Positions 28,258 through 37,979 are shown, counted from the first letter of the stretch. The stretch is 64,000 nt of DNA from JAOPZW01 sp963851295 (GCA_963851295.1 CAWKOS010000008.1:310001-374000), one strand, 5' to 3'. Numbers and translations: made by a program. The notes: a model not told the origin generated them from the sequence alone.

Positions 28258-28391
28258 CTCTCTAACACGCGCGTAACACGGCCACGGGAGGATGCCGCCG
28301 GCCGACGCACCGGAAACCCACCCACTCAACCTCTCATCTCTCGTCTCCAGGCCACCGCACGCAAGCTGTCCGTGACGCGGAAGGCCCGCGC

Positions 28392-29735
28392 GTGAACGCG
28401 GCGCGCGGGGCGGCGCTCGGCGCGCTCGTCCTCGCCGTCGCCGTGGTCGCCGTCCTGCTCCTGCGCGACAGCGGGGGCACGACCTACAAGCTGCACTTCC
28501 AGAACGCCGGCCAGCTCGTCAAGGACGACGACGTCCAGGTCGGCGGGCGGCGCATCGGCTCCGTGACCAAGATCGCGCTGACCGACGACAGCCAGGCCGA
28601 GATCACGGTCAAGGTCCAGGGCGACTACGCGCCCCTGCACCAAGGGACGACGGCGATCATCAGGGCGACGTCGCTCTCGGGGATCGCCAACCGCTACATC
28701 GCGCTCACCCCCGGCCCGAACTCGAACCCCGAGCTGGCCGAGGGCGCCACCCTCGGGACCGACAAGACGACGTCGATCGTCGACCTCGACCAGCTCTTCA
28801 ACACGCTGGACCCCAAGACGCGCGCGGGGCTGCAGCAGTTCATCCAGGGCAGCGCCACGTGGTACGACGGCAAGGGCCGCCAGGCCAACGCGGCCACGAA
28901 GTACTTCAACCCGGCCCTGAGCGCGTCGCGGCGGCTGGTCAACGAGGTCGTCGCCAACCAGCAGACGCTCAACGCCTTCCTGCGCAACGCCGCGCGGACC
29001 ACGAACGCGCTCGCCCAGCGCCGCGGCGACCTCGCCAACCTCGTCTCCAACACGAACGCGACCGCGTCGGCGATCGCCGCCGAGAACAGCTCGTTCAACC
29101 AGGCCCTGACGCTGCTGCCGGGGACGCTGCGCAAGGCCAACACGACCTTCGTGAACCTGCGCGCGACGCTCGACGACCTCGACGTCCTCGTCGCCGCGTC
29201 CAAGCCGGCGACCAAGGACCTCGCGCGCTTCCTGCGTGAGCTGCGCCCGCTCGTGCACGACGCGCGCCCGACGATCGCCGACCTGCGCACGCTCGTGAAC
29301 CGCAGCGGCCCGGGCAACGACCTCACCGACCTGCTGAAGAAGGCGCCCGCGCTGGAGCGCGCCGCCAAGCCGTCGTTCGCCCACTCGATCGAGGCGCTGC
29401 AGAAGGCCACCCCGGTCCTGAAGTTCCTGCGCCCGTACACGCCCGACCTCGTCGGCTGGCTGCGCGACTTCGGCCAGGGCGCCTCCAACTACGACGCCAA
29501 CGGCCACTTCGCGCGCATCCAGCCGATCTTCAACGCCTACTCGTTCGACGACGCCCCGGGCGGCGCCACGCTGACGCCGATCCCGCCCAGCCAGCGCCTC
29601 GCCGGCCTGCAGACCGGCCAGATCAAGCGCTGCCCGGGCGCGGCCTCCCAGGCGCCGGCGGACGGCTCGGCGCCCTTCCGCGACTCCGACGGCTCCCTGG
29701 ACTGCGACCCGAGCCTCGTGCCCCCCGGCCCATGA
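28392..29735 (+). CDS. Mce family lipid-binding protein 1 of 6
   Basis: A 447-residue protein: one N-terminal helix (GALVLAVAVVAVLLL), the MCE domain at about 30-110 (LHFQNAGQLVKDDDVQVGGRRIGSVTKI), then a long helical part to about 370 and a proline-rich tail. In the known systems six such subunits form a hexameric tunnel that carries lipids between the outer envelope and the permeases. It starts with GTG, 134 bp after the ATPase gene, a gap with no gene where a second promoter could lie. Confidence 0.9.
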   Translation: MNAARGAALGALVLAVAVVAVLLLRDSGGTTYKLHFQNAGQLVKDDDVQVGGRRIGSVTKIALTDDSQAEITVKVQGDYAPLHQGTTAIIRATSLSGIANRYIALTPGPNSNPELAEGATLGTDKTTSIVDLDQLFNTLDPKTRAGLQQFIQGSATWYDGKGRQANAATKYFNPALSASRRLVNEVVANQQTLNAFLRNAARTTNALAQRRGDLANLVSNTNATASAIAAENSSFNQALTLLPGTLRKANTTFVNLRATLDDLDVLVAASKPATKDLARFLRELRPLVHDARPTIADLRTLVNRSGPGNDLTDLLKKAPALERAAKPSFAHSIEALQKATPVLKFLRPYTPDLVGWLRDFGQGASNYDANGHFARIQPIFNAYSFDDAPGGATLTPIPPSQRLAGLQTGQIKRCPGAASQAPADGSAPFRDSDGSLDCDPSLVPPGP

Positions 29736-31255
29736 AGCGCGTCCTCGCCATCGCCTCCGTCCTCCTCGCCGCCGGCGCGCTGGTCGTCTTCGGCACGGGC
29801 GCGAGCGACGACGGCGGCAGCTACCGGGTGCGCGCGATCTTCATGAACGCCTTCTCGGTCATCGCCGGGGAGGACGTCAAGATCGCCGGCGTCAAGGTCG
29901 GCAAGATCGAGTCGCTCGACGTCACGCCCGACCACAAGGCGGCCGTCGTCCTGCGCATCGACAAGCCCGGCTTCGGCGACTTCCGACAGGACGCGGAGTG
30001 CACGATCCGCCCGCAGTCGCTCATCGGCGAGAAGTACGTCGAGTGCACGCCGACGCAGCCGCGGCCGGAGAACGCCCAGCCCGCGCCGCCGCTGCGCAAG
30101 ATCCAGGACGGCCCGGGCAAGGGCCAGTACCTGCTCCCCGTCAGCCAGACCTCCAAGCCGGTCGACCTCGACCTCGTCAACAACACGCTGCGGCTGCCCT
30201 ACCGCCAGCGCCTGTCGATCATCCTCAACGAGCTCGGCACCGGCCTGGCCGGGCGCGGCGGCGACCTGCGCCTGGCGATCCGCAACGCGGACCCGGCGCT
30301 CAAGGAGACCGACAAGGTCCTGCGGATCCTGGCCAACCAGAACCAGGTTCTGGGCGGGCTCGCGCGCGACAGCGACACGATCCTCGCGCCGCTGGCACGC
30401 AACCGCGCCCAGGTCGCCGACTTCGTCTCGCAGGCCAACACCACCGCGCAGGCGACGGCCGAGCGCGCGCCCGACCTCGAGCGGAGCATCGCCAAGCTCC
30501 CGGCCTTCCTGCGCGAGCTCACGCCGACGATGCAGCAGCTCGGCGGCCTCGCCGGCCAGGCCACGCCGGTCTTCACCGACCTGGGCCGCCACGCGACGTC
30601 GCTCAACCGCTTCATCGAGCAGCTCGGGCCCTTCTCGCAGGCGGGCATCCCGGCCTTGCAGGCGCTCGGCGACACCGCCGACGTCGGGGGCCCGGCGCTC
30701 GTCAAGAGCAAGCCGATCATCACCGACGTCGGGCAGCTCGCCTCGACCGCCAAGCCGCTGACCAACAACCTCGCGGCGCTCACGACCTCGCTCAAGGACA
30801 CGGGCGGGATCGAGCGCCTGATGGACTATCTCTTCTACCAAGTGGCCGCGATCAACGGCTTCGACGCCTACGGCCACTACCTGCGGGCCCAGCTGCTGCT
30901 CAACCAGTGCTCGCAGTACTCGATCACGAACTCGGCGGCGTGCACGGCGAACTTCTCCTCGGGCGCGAGCGCGCGGGCGAAGGTCGCCGGTTACGCCGAC
31001 ACGCGCCGCTCGCCCGACCTGCGCAAGCTCGACGCCTTCTTCCAGGGCAAGAGGCTGAAGACCGGCGGCGACGAGACCGCGGCGAAGCAGGGCTCGTCGC
31101 CGGCCGCCGAGCAGCCCGCGGCCCAGCAGCCCGCGAGCGCCTCGCAGCCCGCGGCCGGCGCCCAGCAGCCCGCGGCCGACGCCCAGCAGCCCGCTCCGTC
31201 GTCGAGCGACGCGGCCGACTCGCTCCTGGGCTACCTGCTCGGAGACGACGGCTGA
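29732..31255 (+). CDS. Mce family lipid-binding protein 2 of 6, with Gln/Pro/Ala-repeat tail
   Basis: A 507-residue Mce protein starting in the stop of the previous gene (ATGA). It has an N-terminal helix, the MCE domain (RAIFMNAFSVIAGEDVKIAGVKVGKIESL), the helical middle, and a conserved-looking region with four cysteines (LLLNQCSQYSITNSAACTANF). The last ~50 residues are a low-complexity tail of repeated AQQPA units (nucleotides about 31100-31200), probably a flexible segment. It is part of the same hexamer. Confidence 0.9.
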   Translation: MKRVLAIASVLLAAGALVVFGTGASDDGGSYRVRAIFMNAFSVIAGEDVKIAGVKVGKIESLDVTPDHKAAVVLRIDKPGFGDFRQDAECTIRPQSLIGEKYVECTPTQPRPENAQPAPPLRKIQDGPGKGQYLLPVSQTSKPVDLDLVNNTLRLPYRQRLSIILNELGTGLAGRGGDLRLAIRNADPALKETDKVLRILANQNQVLGGLARDSDTILAPLARNRAQVADFVSQANTTAQATAERAPDLERSIAKLPAFLRELTPTMQQLGGLAGQATPVFTDLGRHATSLNRFIEQLGPFSQAGIPALQALGDTADVGGPALVKSKPIITDVGQLASTAKPLTNNLAALTTSLKDTGGIERLMDYLFYQVAAINGFDAYGHYLRAQLLLNQCSQYSITNSAACTANFSSGASARAKVAGYADTRRSPDLRKLDAFFQGKRLKTGGDETAAKQGSSPAAEQPAAQQPASASQPAAGAQQPAADAQQPAPSSSDAADSLLGYLLGDDG

Positions 31256-32670
31256 TGCGCCGCGGCTCGGCCTCGCTCGCGGCCAACCCCGTGCTCATCG
31301 GCGCGGCGACGACGCTCGTGATCATCGTCGCCGTCTTCCTGGCCTACAACGCCAACTCGGGCCTGCCCTTCGTGCCCACCTACGAGCTCAAGACCGAGGT
31401 GCCCAACGCGGCGAACCTGGTCAAGGGCAACGACGTGCGCATCGGCGGCTCGCGCGTCGGCGCGGTGACCGACATCACGCCCCAGGCGCACTCGAACGGC
31501 TCGGTGACCGCGGTCCTGACGCTGAAGCTCGAGACGACCGTCAAGCCGCTGCCGACCGACTCCACCGTCCTCATCCGCCCGCGGTCGGCGCTCGGCCTGA
31601 AGTACGTGGAGATCACGAGGGGCACCTCGAGCCAGGGCTTCGAGGACGGGGCGACCATCCCGCTGGGCAGCGCGCGCCCCGAGCCGGTGGAGATCGACCA
31701 GGTCCTCAGCACCTTCGACGACAAGACGCGCGCCGCCTCGCAGAGCAACCTCACCGAGTTCGGCAACGCCTTCGCCGGCCGCGGGCCCGACCTCAACCGG
31801 GCCATCGAGGAGGTCAACCCGCTGCTGACCAACCTCACGCCGGTCATGCAGAACCTCTCCGACCCGGCCACGCGGCTGCCGCGCTTCGGCCTCGCGCTCG
31901 CGCGCACGGCGCGGATCGTCGCCCCGTCGGCGCAGACCCAGGCCGACCTCTTCGCCAACCTCGACACGACCTTCCGCGCGCTGGCCAACGTCGCGCCCTT
32001 CATCCAGGAGTCGATCACCGGCGGGCCGCCGGCGCTCGACGAGGCGATCAAGGACTTCCCGCAGCAGCGGCCCTTCCTGGCCAACAGCACCGCCCTCTTC
32101 CGCGAGCTGCGCCCCGGCGTGCACGCGTTCACGAACGCGGCCCCCGACCTCGCCGACGCGCTGGAGATCGGGACGCCGACGCTCAAGCGCTCGGTGGCCT
32201 TCAACGAGAGCCTCAAGCCCGCCTTCGCCGCCCTCGAGCGCTTCGCCGACGACCCGCTCGTGACCCTCGGCGTGAAGGACCTCCAGAGCACCGTCAACGT
32301 CCTGTCGCCGACGATCGCTCAGCTCACGCCGGCCCAGACGGTGTGCAACTACGTGTCGCTGTGGTTCCGCAACGTCGCCAGCCACCTGAGCGTCGGCAAC
32401 CAGAACGGCACCGCGCAGCTCTTCATCATCATCGCCACCCCGCAGGGGCCCAACAACGAGGGCAGCCCGTCGTCGGCGCCGGCCAACGGCGGCGTCCCCG
32501 GGGCCAAGGACAACTACCTGCACACCGACCCCTACCCGAACACCGCCTCGCCGGGGCAGACGAAGGAGTGCGAGGCGGGCAACGAGCCCTACGCCGTCGG
32601 CCAGCAGGTCATCGGCCACGCGCCCGGCACCCAGCCCGCCAAGACCGAGTCGACCAAGGTCGAGCAGTGA
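31255..32670 (+). CDS. Mce family lipid-binding protein 3 of 6
   Basis: A 471-residue Mce protein; the ATG overlaps the previous stop by one base (TGATG). N-terminal helix LIGAATTLVIIVAVFLAY, MCE domain beginning ELKTEVPNAANLVKGNDVRIGGSRVGAV, helical region to about 360, then QTVCNYVSLWFRNVASHLS and a Gly/Pro/Ser-rich C-terminus with one more cysteine (QTKECEAGNEPYA). The paired cysteines near the end recur in the other subunits and may be disulfide-bonded outside the membrane. Confidence 0.9.
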   Translation: MRRGSASLAANPVLIGAATTLVIIVAVFLAYNANSGLPFVPTYELKTEVPNAANLVKGNDVRIGGSRVGAVTDITPQAHSNGSVTAVLTLKLETTVKPLPTDSTVLIRPRSALGLKYVEITRGTSSQGFEDGATIPLGSARPEPVEIDQVLSTFDDKTRAASQSNLTEFGNAFAGRGPDLNRAIEEVNPLLTNLTPVMQNLSDPATRLPRFGLALARTARIVAPSAQTQADLFANLDTTFRALANVAPFIQESITGGPPALDEAIKDFPQQRPFLANSTALFRELRPGVHAFTNAAPDLADALEIGTPTLKRSVAFNESLKPAFAALERFADDPLVTLGVKDLQSTVNVLSPTIAQLTPAQTVCNYVSLWFRNVASHLSVGNQNGTAQLFIIIATPQGPNNEGSPSSAPANGGVPGAKDNYLHTDPYPNTASPGQTKECEAGNEPYAVGQQVIGHAPGTQPAKTESTKVEQ

Positions 32671-34208
32671 TGGCCGGACGGCGCGACACCAGCCCCGACC
32701 AGCGCGTCCCGCGCAAGGACCGCACGGGCTTCAACCCGTTCACCGTCGGCGTCGTCATGCTCGTCGTGTTCGTGCTCGCGGTCTTCTTCGGGTTCACCAA
32801 GCACGTGCCGTTCACCCATGGCTTCCGCGTCAAGGCGGTCTTCGAGTCGGCCAACTCGATCCGCAAGAACTCGCCGGTGCGCATCGCCGGCGTCAACGTC
32901 GGCAAGGTCACCGCCATCGAGGGCAAGCCCGGCAGCGACGCCGCCGTCGTGACCGTCGAGTTCGACCGCAAGGGCCTGCCGCTCCACAAGGACGCGACGA
33001 TGAAGATCCGCCCGCGGATCTTCCTCGAGGGCAACTTCTTCGTCGACGTCACGCCCGGGACGCCGTCGGCGCCGACCATCGACGACGGCGACACGATCCC
33101 GATCACCCAGACGGCGACGCCCGTCCAGTTCGACCAGGTGCTCACGTCGCTGCAGAGCGACAGCCGCACGAGCCTGCAGGAGACCCTCGACGGCCTCGGC
33201 CAGGGCCTGACCTACACGCCCACCAAGGCGCAGGACCTCGGCGCTGACCCCAGCGCGCGCGGCGAGAGCGCGGCGCAGTCGCTCAACGACGCGATCCGCT
33301 ACGGCGCGCGCTCCCTGAGGGGCACCGCGGTCGTCGCCGATGCCTTCCTGGGCACCCAGGACCACGACCTCTCGCGGCTCATCGACGGGCTCAGCCGCAC
33401 CACGGAGGGCCTCGGGCGCAACGAGGACCAGCTCAAGGACCTCGTCACCAACTTCAACACGACGGTCGCCGCGACCGCCTCGGAGTCGGGCAACCTGCAG
33501 GCCTCGATCCGGCTGCTCGGCCCGACGCTCGAGAGCGCCGACAGCGCCCTGGACTCGCTGAACGCCTCGTTCCCCAACACGCGCGCGTTCGCGCGCGAGA
33601 TCCTGCCCGGCGTCAACGAGACGGCGGCGACGATCGACGCCTCGTTCCCGTGGATCAAGCAGGCCCGCGGCCTGCTCGGGCCCGACGAGCTGCAGGGCGT
33701 GGCCAAGGAGCTCAGCCCGGCCACGCGCGACCTCGCGAAGGTCATCGACTCGAGCCTGACGCTCCTGCCGCAGGCCGACCTGGCGGCCCAGTGCGCCTCG
33801 GACGTCATCCTGCCCACGGGCGACATCAAGATCTCCGACGGCGGGCTGTCGACCGGCGAGGAGAACTACAAGGAGTTCTGGTACACGATGGTCGGCCTCG
33901 CCGGCGAGGGCCAGAACTTCGACGGCAACGGCATGTACGTGCGCTTCCAGCCCGGCGGCGGCGACCAGACGGTCGCCCTGGGCCCCTCGGGCGGCGGCAA
34001 CGCGGCCGACACAATTTTCGCCAACGCGGTCGCCAAGCCGCTGGGGACGCGGCCGGCCTTCCCGGGCAAGCGGCCGCCCTACAAGCCCGACGTCCCCTGC
34101 TACAAGCAGCCGCTGCCCGACCTCAACGGCGCGCCGACCGGGCCTGCCGATCCCACCCGGGCCGCGGCGCGCGCCGTGCCCATGCTTGGCCGGAAGGGCA
34201 CGCCGTGA
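32670..34208 (+). CDS. Mce family lipid-binding protein 4 of 6
   Basis: A 512-residue Mce protein overlapping the previous gene by one base. A polar N-terminus (about 25 residues) precedes the membrane helix VGVVMLVVFVLAVFFGF. The MCE domain reads RVKAVFESANSIRKNSPVRIAGVNVGKVTAI and continues to RIFLEGNFFVDVTPG. The helical region contains WIKQARGLLGPDELQGVAKEL. The tail is proline-rich with the motif DVPCYKQPLPDLNGAP. Confidence 0.9.
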   Translation: MAGRRDTSPDQRVPRKDRTGFNPFTVGVVMLVVFVLAVFFGFTKHVPFTHGFRVKAVFESANSIRKNSPVRIAGVNVGKVTAIEGKPGSDAAVVTVEFDRKGLPLHKDATMKIRPRIFLEGNFFVDVTPGTPSAPTIDDGDTIPITQTATPVQFDQVLTSLQSDSRTSLQETLDGLGQGLTYTPTKAQDLGADPSARGESAAQSLNDAIRYGARSLRGTAVVADAFLGTQDHDLSRLIDGLSRTTEGLGRNEDQLKDLVTNFNTTVAATASESGNLQASIRLLGPTLESADSALDSLNASFPNTRAFAREILPGVNETAATIDASFPWIKQARGLLGPDELQGVAKELSPATRDLAKVIDSSLTLLPQADLAAQCASDVILPTGDIKISDGGLSTGEENYKEFWYTMVGLAGEGQNFDGNGMYVRFQPGGGDQTVALGPSGGGNAADTIFANAVAKPLGTRPAFPGKRPPYKPDVPCYKQPLPDLNGAPTGPADPTRAAARAVPMLGRKGTP

Positions 34209-35542
34209 CGACCGCGATCCGCAAGCACGCGCGCGACTTCGCCTTCGTCCTCGGGCTCGTGCTCGTGGCGGCGCTCGTGGGCGGCTACATCCTCTCCAAC
34301 CAGCGCTTCTACCTGCCCAAGTGGGTGCCGGTCCTCGGCTCGGATTTCGTCGAATACAAGGCGCAGTTCTCGACCGCGCAGTCGGTCACGCCCGGGCAGG
34401 GCCAGACGGTCCAGGTCGCGGGCGTCGACGTCGGCGACATCACGAGCGTCGACCTCGTGGACGGGCGCGCGGTCGTGACGGTGAAGATCCGGCGTCAGTA
34501 CACGCCGATCTACAAGGACTCCACCGCGTTGCTGCGGCCCAAGACCGGCCTGAACGACATGGTCATCGAGCTCGATCCGGGCTCGAAGACGGCGGGCGAG
34601 GCGCCCGCCGGGTGGACGGTGCCCGTCGACCAGACGCTGCCCAACGTCAACGTCGACGAGATCCTGTCCTCGCTGGACGCCGACACGCGCGACTACCTGC
34701 GGCTCCTGCTCGGCGGCGCGGGGGAGGGGCTCGCCGGCCAGGGCAAGCAGCTGTCGAGCTCCCTGAAGCGCTTCGAGCCCACCGGCCGCTACCTGGCCAA
34801 GCTCAACGGCGCGCTGGCGCTGCGCGAGCGCAACATCCGCCGCTCGATCCACAACTTCCGCCTGCTCGCCCAGGCGGTGGGCGGCAAGGACGACGACCTC
34901 GCGGCGCTGGTCGACTCCTCCAACCGCGTCTTCACCGCCTTCGCCCACCAGGACGCGGCGCTGCGCAACTCGCTGCAGCAGCTGCCCACCGCGCTCGACG
35001 CGACCAACACGGCCCTGGGCCAGGTCGACGACCTCGGCAAGGTCCTCGGGCCGACACTCGGCGCCCTGCGGCCCGGCGCTCGCGCGCTCGGCCCGTCGCT
35101 CGCGCAGACGCGCCCGTTCCTCGAGCAGACGACGCCGATCATCGCCAAGCAGCTGCGGCCCTTCGCGCGCGACGCGCTGCCGGTGGTCAAGGTCCTGCGT
35201 CCGGCGGCCCACGACCTCGCGGCCGTGACGCCGAAGCTCACGACCACGGTGCAGGTGCTCAACTACCTGCTCAACGAGCTGGCCTACAACCCGCCGGGCA
35301 GCGAGGAGGGCTACCTCTACTGGGGCTCGTGGGCCAGCCACGCCGGCGCGACCGTCTTCTCCACCCAGGACGCCCACGGCCCGATCCGTCACGGCCTCGT
35401 CCTGGCCTCGTGCTCGACGCTCGGGGTGCTGCAGCAGATCGGCACCGTCAAGCCGCAGCTCGGCACGCTGTCGGGCCTGCTCAACGCGCCCGACCCCGCC
35501 ACGGTGTGCCCGACCTCGAGCCAGGCAGGGGGGACGCCCTAG
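34205..35542 (+). CDS. Mce family lipid-binding protein 5 of 6
   Basis: A 445-residue Mce protein whose GTG overlaps the previous stop by four bases. Helix FAFVLGLVLVAALVGGYIL is followed by the MCE domain EYKAQFSTAQSVTPGQGQTVQVAGVDVGDI and RPKTGLNDMVIELDPGS. Further on, VLNYLLNELAYNPPGSEEGYLYWGSW and two cysteines near the end (LASCSTL, ATVCPTSS) are features shared with Mce proteins of other actinobacteria. Confidence 0.9.
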   Translation: MTTAIRKHARDFAFVLGLVLVAALVGGYILSNQRFYLPKWVPVLGSDFVEYKAQFSTAQSVTPGQGQTVQVAGVDVGDITSVDLVDGRAVVTVKIRRQYTPIYKDSTALLRPKTGLNDMVIELDPGSKTAGEAPAGWTVPVDQTLPNVNVDEILSSLDADTRDYLRLLLGGAGEGLAGQGKQLSSSLKRFEPTGRYLAKLNGALALRERNIRRSIHNFRLLAQAVGGKDDDLAALVDSSNRVFTAFAHQDAALRNSLQQLPTALDATNTALGQVDDLGKVLGPTLGALRPGARALGPSLAQTRPFLEQTTPIIAKQLRPFARDALPVVKVLRPAAHDLAAVTPKLTTTVQVLNYLLNELAYNPPGSEEGYLYWGSWASHAGATVFSTQDAHGPIRHGLVLASCSTLGVLQQIGTVKPQLGTLSGLLNAPDPATVCPTSSQAGGTP

Positions 35543-37128
35543 TGCAGAAGCAGGCCCCCAGCCTCGGGCGGATCCTCGTGATGGTCGGCTTCGCGCTGTC
35601 GTGCTTCGGGCTGCTGCTCTTCCTGTGGCTGGCCTTCGGCGGCCCGATCCCGCTGCAGCCCAAGGGCTACCGCTTCGAGGTCTCCTTCCGCGAGGCCGGC
35701 CAGCTCTCCCAGGAGGCCGACGTGCGGATCTCCGGCGTCTCGGTGGGCAAGGTCAAGACGATCACGCCCGACCAGCAGACCGGCGACTCCGACGCGACGA
35801 TCGAGCTCGACGCCCAGTACGCGCCGATCCCCAAGGACACGAAGGCGGTCCTGCGCCAGAAGACGCTGCTGGGCGAGACCTACGTCGAGCTCACGCCGGG
35901 CAACAAGAGCTCCGGGATGGTGCCCGAGAACGGCAGCCTGCCGGCCGGCTCGGTGGCGCAGACGGTCGAGCTCGACGAGATCTTCCGCGCCTTCGACGCC
36001 AAGACGCGGGCCGCCTTCCAGACCTGGATGGCGCAGCTCGCGCTCTCCTCGCAGGGCCGCGGACGCGACATCTCCGACGCGCTGGGCAACCTCGCGCCCT
36101 TCGAGGAGGACACCAACGCGCTGCTGCGGATCCTCAACGCCCAGCACACCGACGTACAGGGCGTGGTGCGCGACACCGGCGAGGTCTTCGACGCGCTCTC
36201 CGAGCGCGACGGCCAGCTGCGCTCGCTGATCGACAGCTCCAACGCCGTCTTCTCGACCACGGCGGCGCGCAACCGCGAGCTCGAGGACACCTTCCGCGCC
36301 CTGCCGACCTTCGAGCGCGAGTCCAAGACCACGCTCGCGCGCGTGACGAAGTTCGCCAAGGACACCAACCCGCTGGTCACCCAGCTGCGGCCGGCCGCCC
36401 GCGAGCTCGAGCCCACGGCGCAGGACCTCGAGGCGCTCGCGCCCGACCTCAAGGCGCTCTTCCGCGACCTCAACCCGCTCTTCGACGCCTCCAAGAAGGG
36501 CCTGCCGGCGAGCGAGGCCTTCCTCGACGAGCTGCACCCGCTGCTGGCCAACTTCGACGCGCCGCTGCGCCAGCTCAACCCGCCGCTGCTCGGTCTGGCG
36601 CAGTACAAGGACGAGCTGACCGCGTTCTTCGCCAACGTGGTGGCGACGACGCAGGCCACGACGCTCGTGGGCACCAAGCGCGTGCACTACCTGCGCACGA
36701 CCAACCCGGCCAACCCGGAGAACCTCGCCGTCTATCCGCGCCGGATCGGGACCAACCGGCCCAACCCCTACGAGTTCCCCGACGCGTTCCGCAACCTCGC
36801 CGCCGGGCTGCCCTCCTACGAGACGCGCCACTGCGCCAACGGCCCGGTGCCGACGCTGGTCACCCAGCCGCAGCCCGGGCTGCCGATCGATCCGCTGTCG
36901 CTGATCCCCGCCGACCTCGCCACCAACGTCCAGAAGTTCTTCTTCGGCACCACCGGCACCGTCGCGGCCCCCCCCTGCAAGCAGCAGGGCAAGTTCCCGT
37001 TCGGCGGCGAGGTCACCCAGTACCCGCACGTCAACCCCGAGACGGGGCCGACGGCGCGGGCGCTGGCGCGCGCCGCGCAGGCGGGCTCGGCGGCCCGGAC
37101 GGCCGCCGTCACGAGCCGGACGCGCTAG
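35542..37128 (+). CDS. Mce family lipid-binding protein 6 of 6
   Basis: A 528-residue Mce protein, the last gene of the operon, overlapping the previous stop by one base (TAGTG). Helix ILVMVGFALSCFGLLLFLWLAF, MCE domain EVSFREAGQLSQEADVRISGVSVGKVKTI, then the helical part and a long C-terminal domain (YPRRIGTNRPNPYEFPDAFRNL) with cysteines at RHCANGP and APPCKQQG. Its last four bases overlap, in antisense, the DUF2277 gene. No terminator is obvious at the end of the operon. Confidence 0.9.
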   Translation: MQKQAPSLGRILVMVGFALSCFGLLLFLWLAFGGPIPLQPKGYRFEVSFREAGQLSQEADVRISGVSVGKVKTITPDQQTGDSDATIELDAQYAPIPKDTKAVLRQKTLLGETYVELTPGNKSSGMVPENGSLPAGSVAQTVELDEIFRAFDAKTRAAFQTWMAQLALSSQGRGRDISDALGNLAPFEEDTNALLRILNAQHTDVQGVVRDTGEVFDALSERDGQLRSLIDSSNAVFSTTAARNRELEDTFRALPTFERESKTTLARVTKFAKDTNPLVTQLRPAARELEPTAQDLEALAPDLKALFRDLNPLFDASKKGLPASEAFLDELHPLLANFDAPLRQLNPPLLGLAQYKDELTAFFANVVATTQATTLVGTKRVHYLRTTNPANPENLAVYPRRIGTNRPNPYEFPDAFRNLAAGLPSYETRHCANGPVPTLVTQPQPGLPIDPLSLIPADLATNVQKFFFGTTGTVAAPPCKQQGKFPFGGEVTQYPHVNPETGPTARALARAAQAGSAARTAAVTSRTR

Positions 37129-37394
37129 GCCGCGTAGCGCTGGGCGCTGCGCGCGCGGGCCTTGGCGGCCTCGACCTCGCGGTCCTTGGGCGGCGCGGTG
37201 GTCACGAGCTCGCCCATGAGCTCCATCGTCGCCTCGGCGACGCGGTCCACCGCGCGCTCGAAGGCCTCGGCGTTGGCCTGCGAGGGCTTGGTGAAGCCGC
37301 TGACCTTGCGCACGTACTGCAGCGCGGCGTCGCGCACCTCGGTCTCGGTCGCGGGCGGGGCGAAGTTGTAGAGCGGGCGGATGTTGCGGCACAT
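37125..37394 (-). CDS. DUF2277 family protein
   Basis: The 89-residue protein matches DUF2277 over its full length: MCRNIRPLYNFAPPATETEV at the start, AALQYVRKVSGFTKPSQANAEAF in the middle. The family is conserved in actinobacteria and of unknown function; the N-terminal cysteine is a constant feature. TACCCT lies 7 nt before the ATG, so it is probably a leaderless single gene although it follows the AhpD-like gene by only 3 nt. Confidence 0.9.
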   Translation of the reverse strand: MCRNIRPLYNFAPPATETEVRDAALQYVRKVSGFTKPSQANAEAFERAVDRVAEATMELMGELVTTAPPKDREVEAAKARARSAQRYAA

Positions 37395-37397
37395 GCC

Positions 37398-37979
37398 CTA
37401 CAGGGTACGTGCCGCGTCGCGGCCCATCGTGTGGAACTCCTCGTTCGGGCGCAGCGCCATCACGTGGGCGAGGCGGTTGGAGAGCGCGAAGAGCGCCGTC
37501 ACCGCCGCGATGTCCCAGATGTCCTCGTCGTCGAAGCCGTGCGCGCGCAGGGTGTCGAGGTCGGCCTCCTCGACCTCCTGGGCGCGCAGCGAGACCTTGA
37601 CCGCGAAGTCGAGCATCGCGCGCAGGCGCGGCGACAGCTCGGCGTGGCGGTAGTTGGTCGCCAGCACGTCGGCGATGAGCGGGTCCTTGGCCCGGATGCG
37701 CAGGATCGCGCCGTGGGCCACGACGCAGTAGACGCAGTCGTTGGCCGCGCTCGTGGCCACCACGATCATCTCGCGCTCGGCCTTCGAGAGGCCCGACTCG
37801 CGCTCCATGACCGCGTCGTGGTAGGCGACGAAGGCGCGGAACTCGTCGGGCCGGTGGGCGAGGGCCAGGAAGACGTTGGGCACGAAGCCCGTGCGCTCTT
37901 GCACGGCCTCGATGCGTGCCCGCACGTCGGCGGGCACGGCATCGAGGTCTGCGACCGGGAAGCGGCTGATCGCGGTCAG
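37398..37979 (-). CDS. Peroxidase-related (AhpD/CMD-family) enzyme
   Basis: The CMD domain carries the AhpD redox motif SAANDCVYCVVAHGAIL, with CxxC and the downstream histidine, typical of alkylhydroperoxidase-like proteins. Upstream of the first GTG (37937) the frame still encodes family-like sequence, ISRFPVADLDAVPADVRARI, with no ATG, GTG or TTG. The likely start is a CTG at 37979 that overlaps the bglX stop codon (CTGA), giving 193 residues. This mirrors the arrangement at 14813. The protein probably reduces peroxides with a thiol donor; its partner is unknown. Confidence 0.82.
   Translation of the reverse strand: MTAISRFPVADLDAVPADVRARIEAVQERTGFVPNVFLALAHRPDEFRAFVAYHDAVMERESGLSKAEREMIVVATSAANDCVYCVVAHGAILRIRAKDPLIADVLATNYRHAELSPRLRAMLDFAVKVSLRAQEVEEADLDTLRAHGFDDEDIWDIAAVTALFALSNRLAHVMALRPNEEFHTMGRDAARTL
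37402..37407 (-). promoter_or_regulatory. Putative -10 box of the DUF2277 gene
   Basis: TACCCT on the minus strand, ending 7 nt before the ATG at 37394; it lies in the last codons of the AhpD-like gene. Confidence 0.45.

Noticed and set aside
28258..28391. A small gene in the gap between the Mce ATPase and the first Mce gene
   Set aside because: Only an eight-codon GTG frame and a short TAACACG direct repeat are present; neither is convincing.
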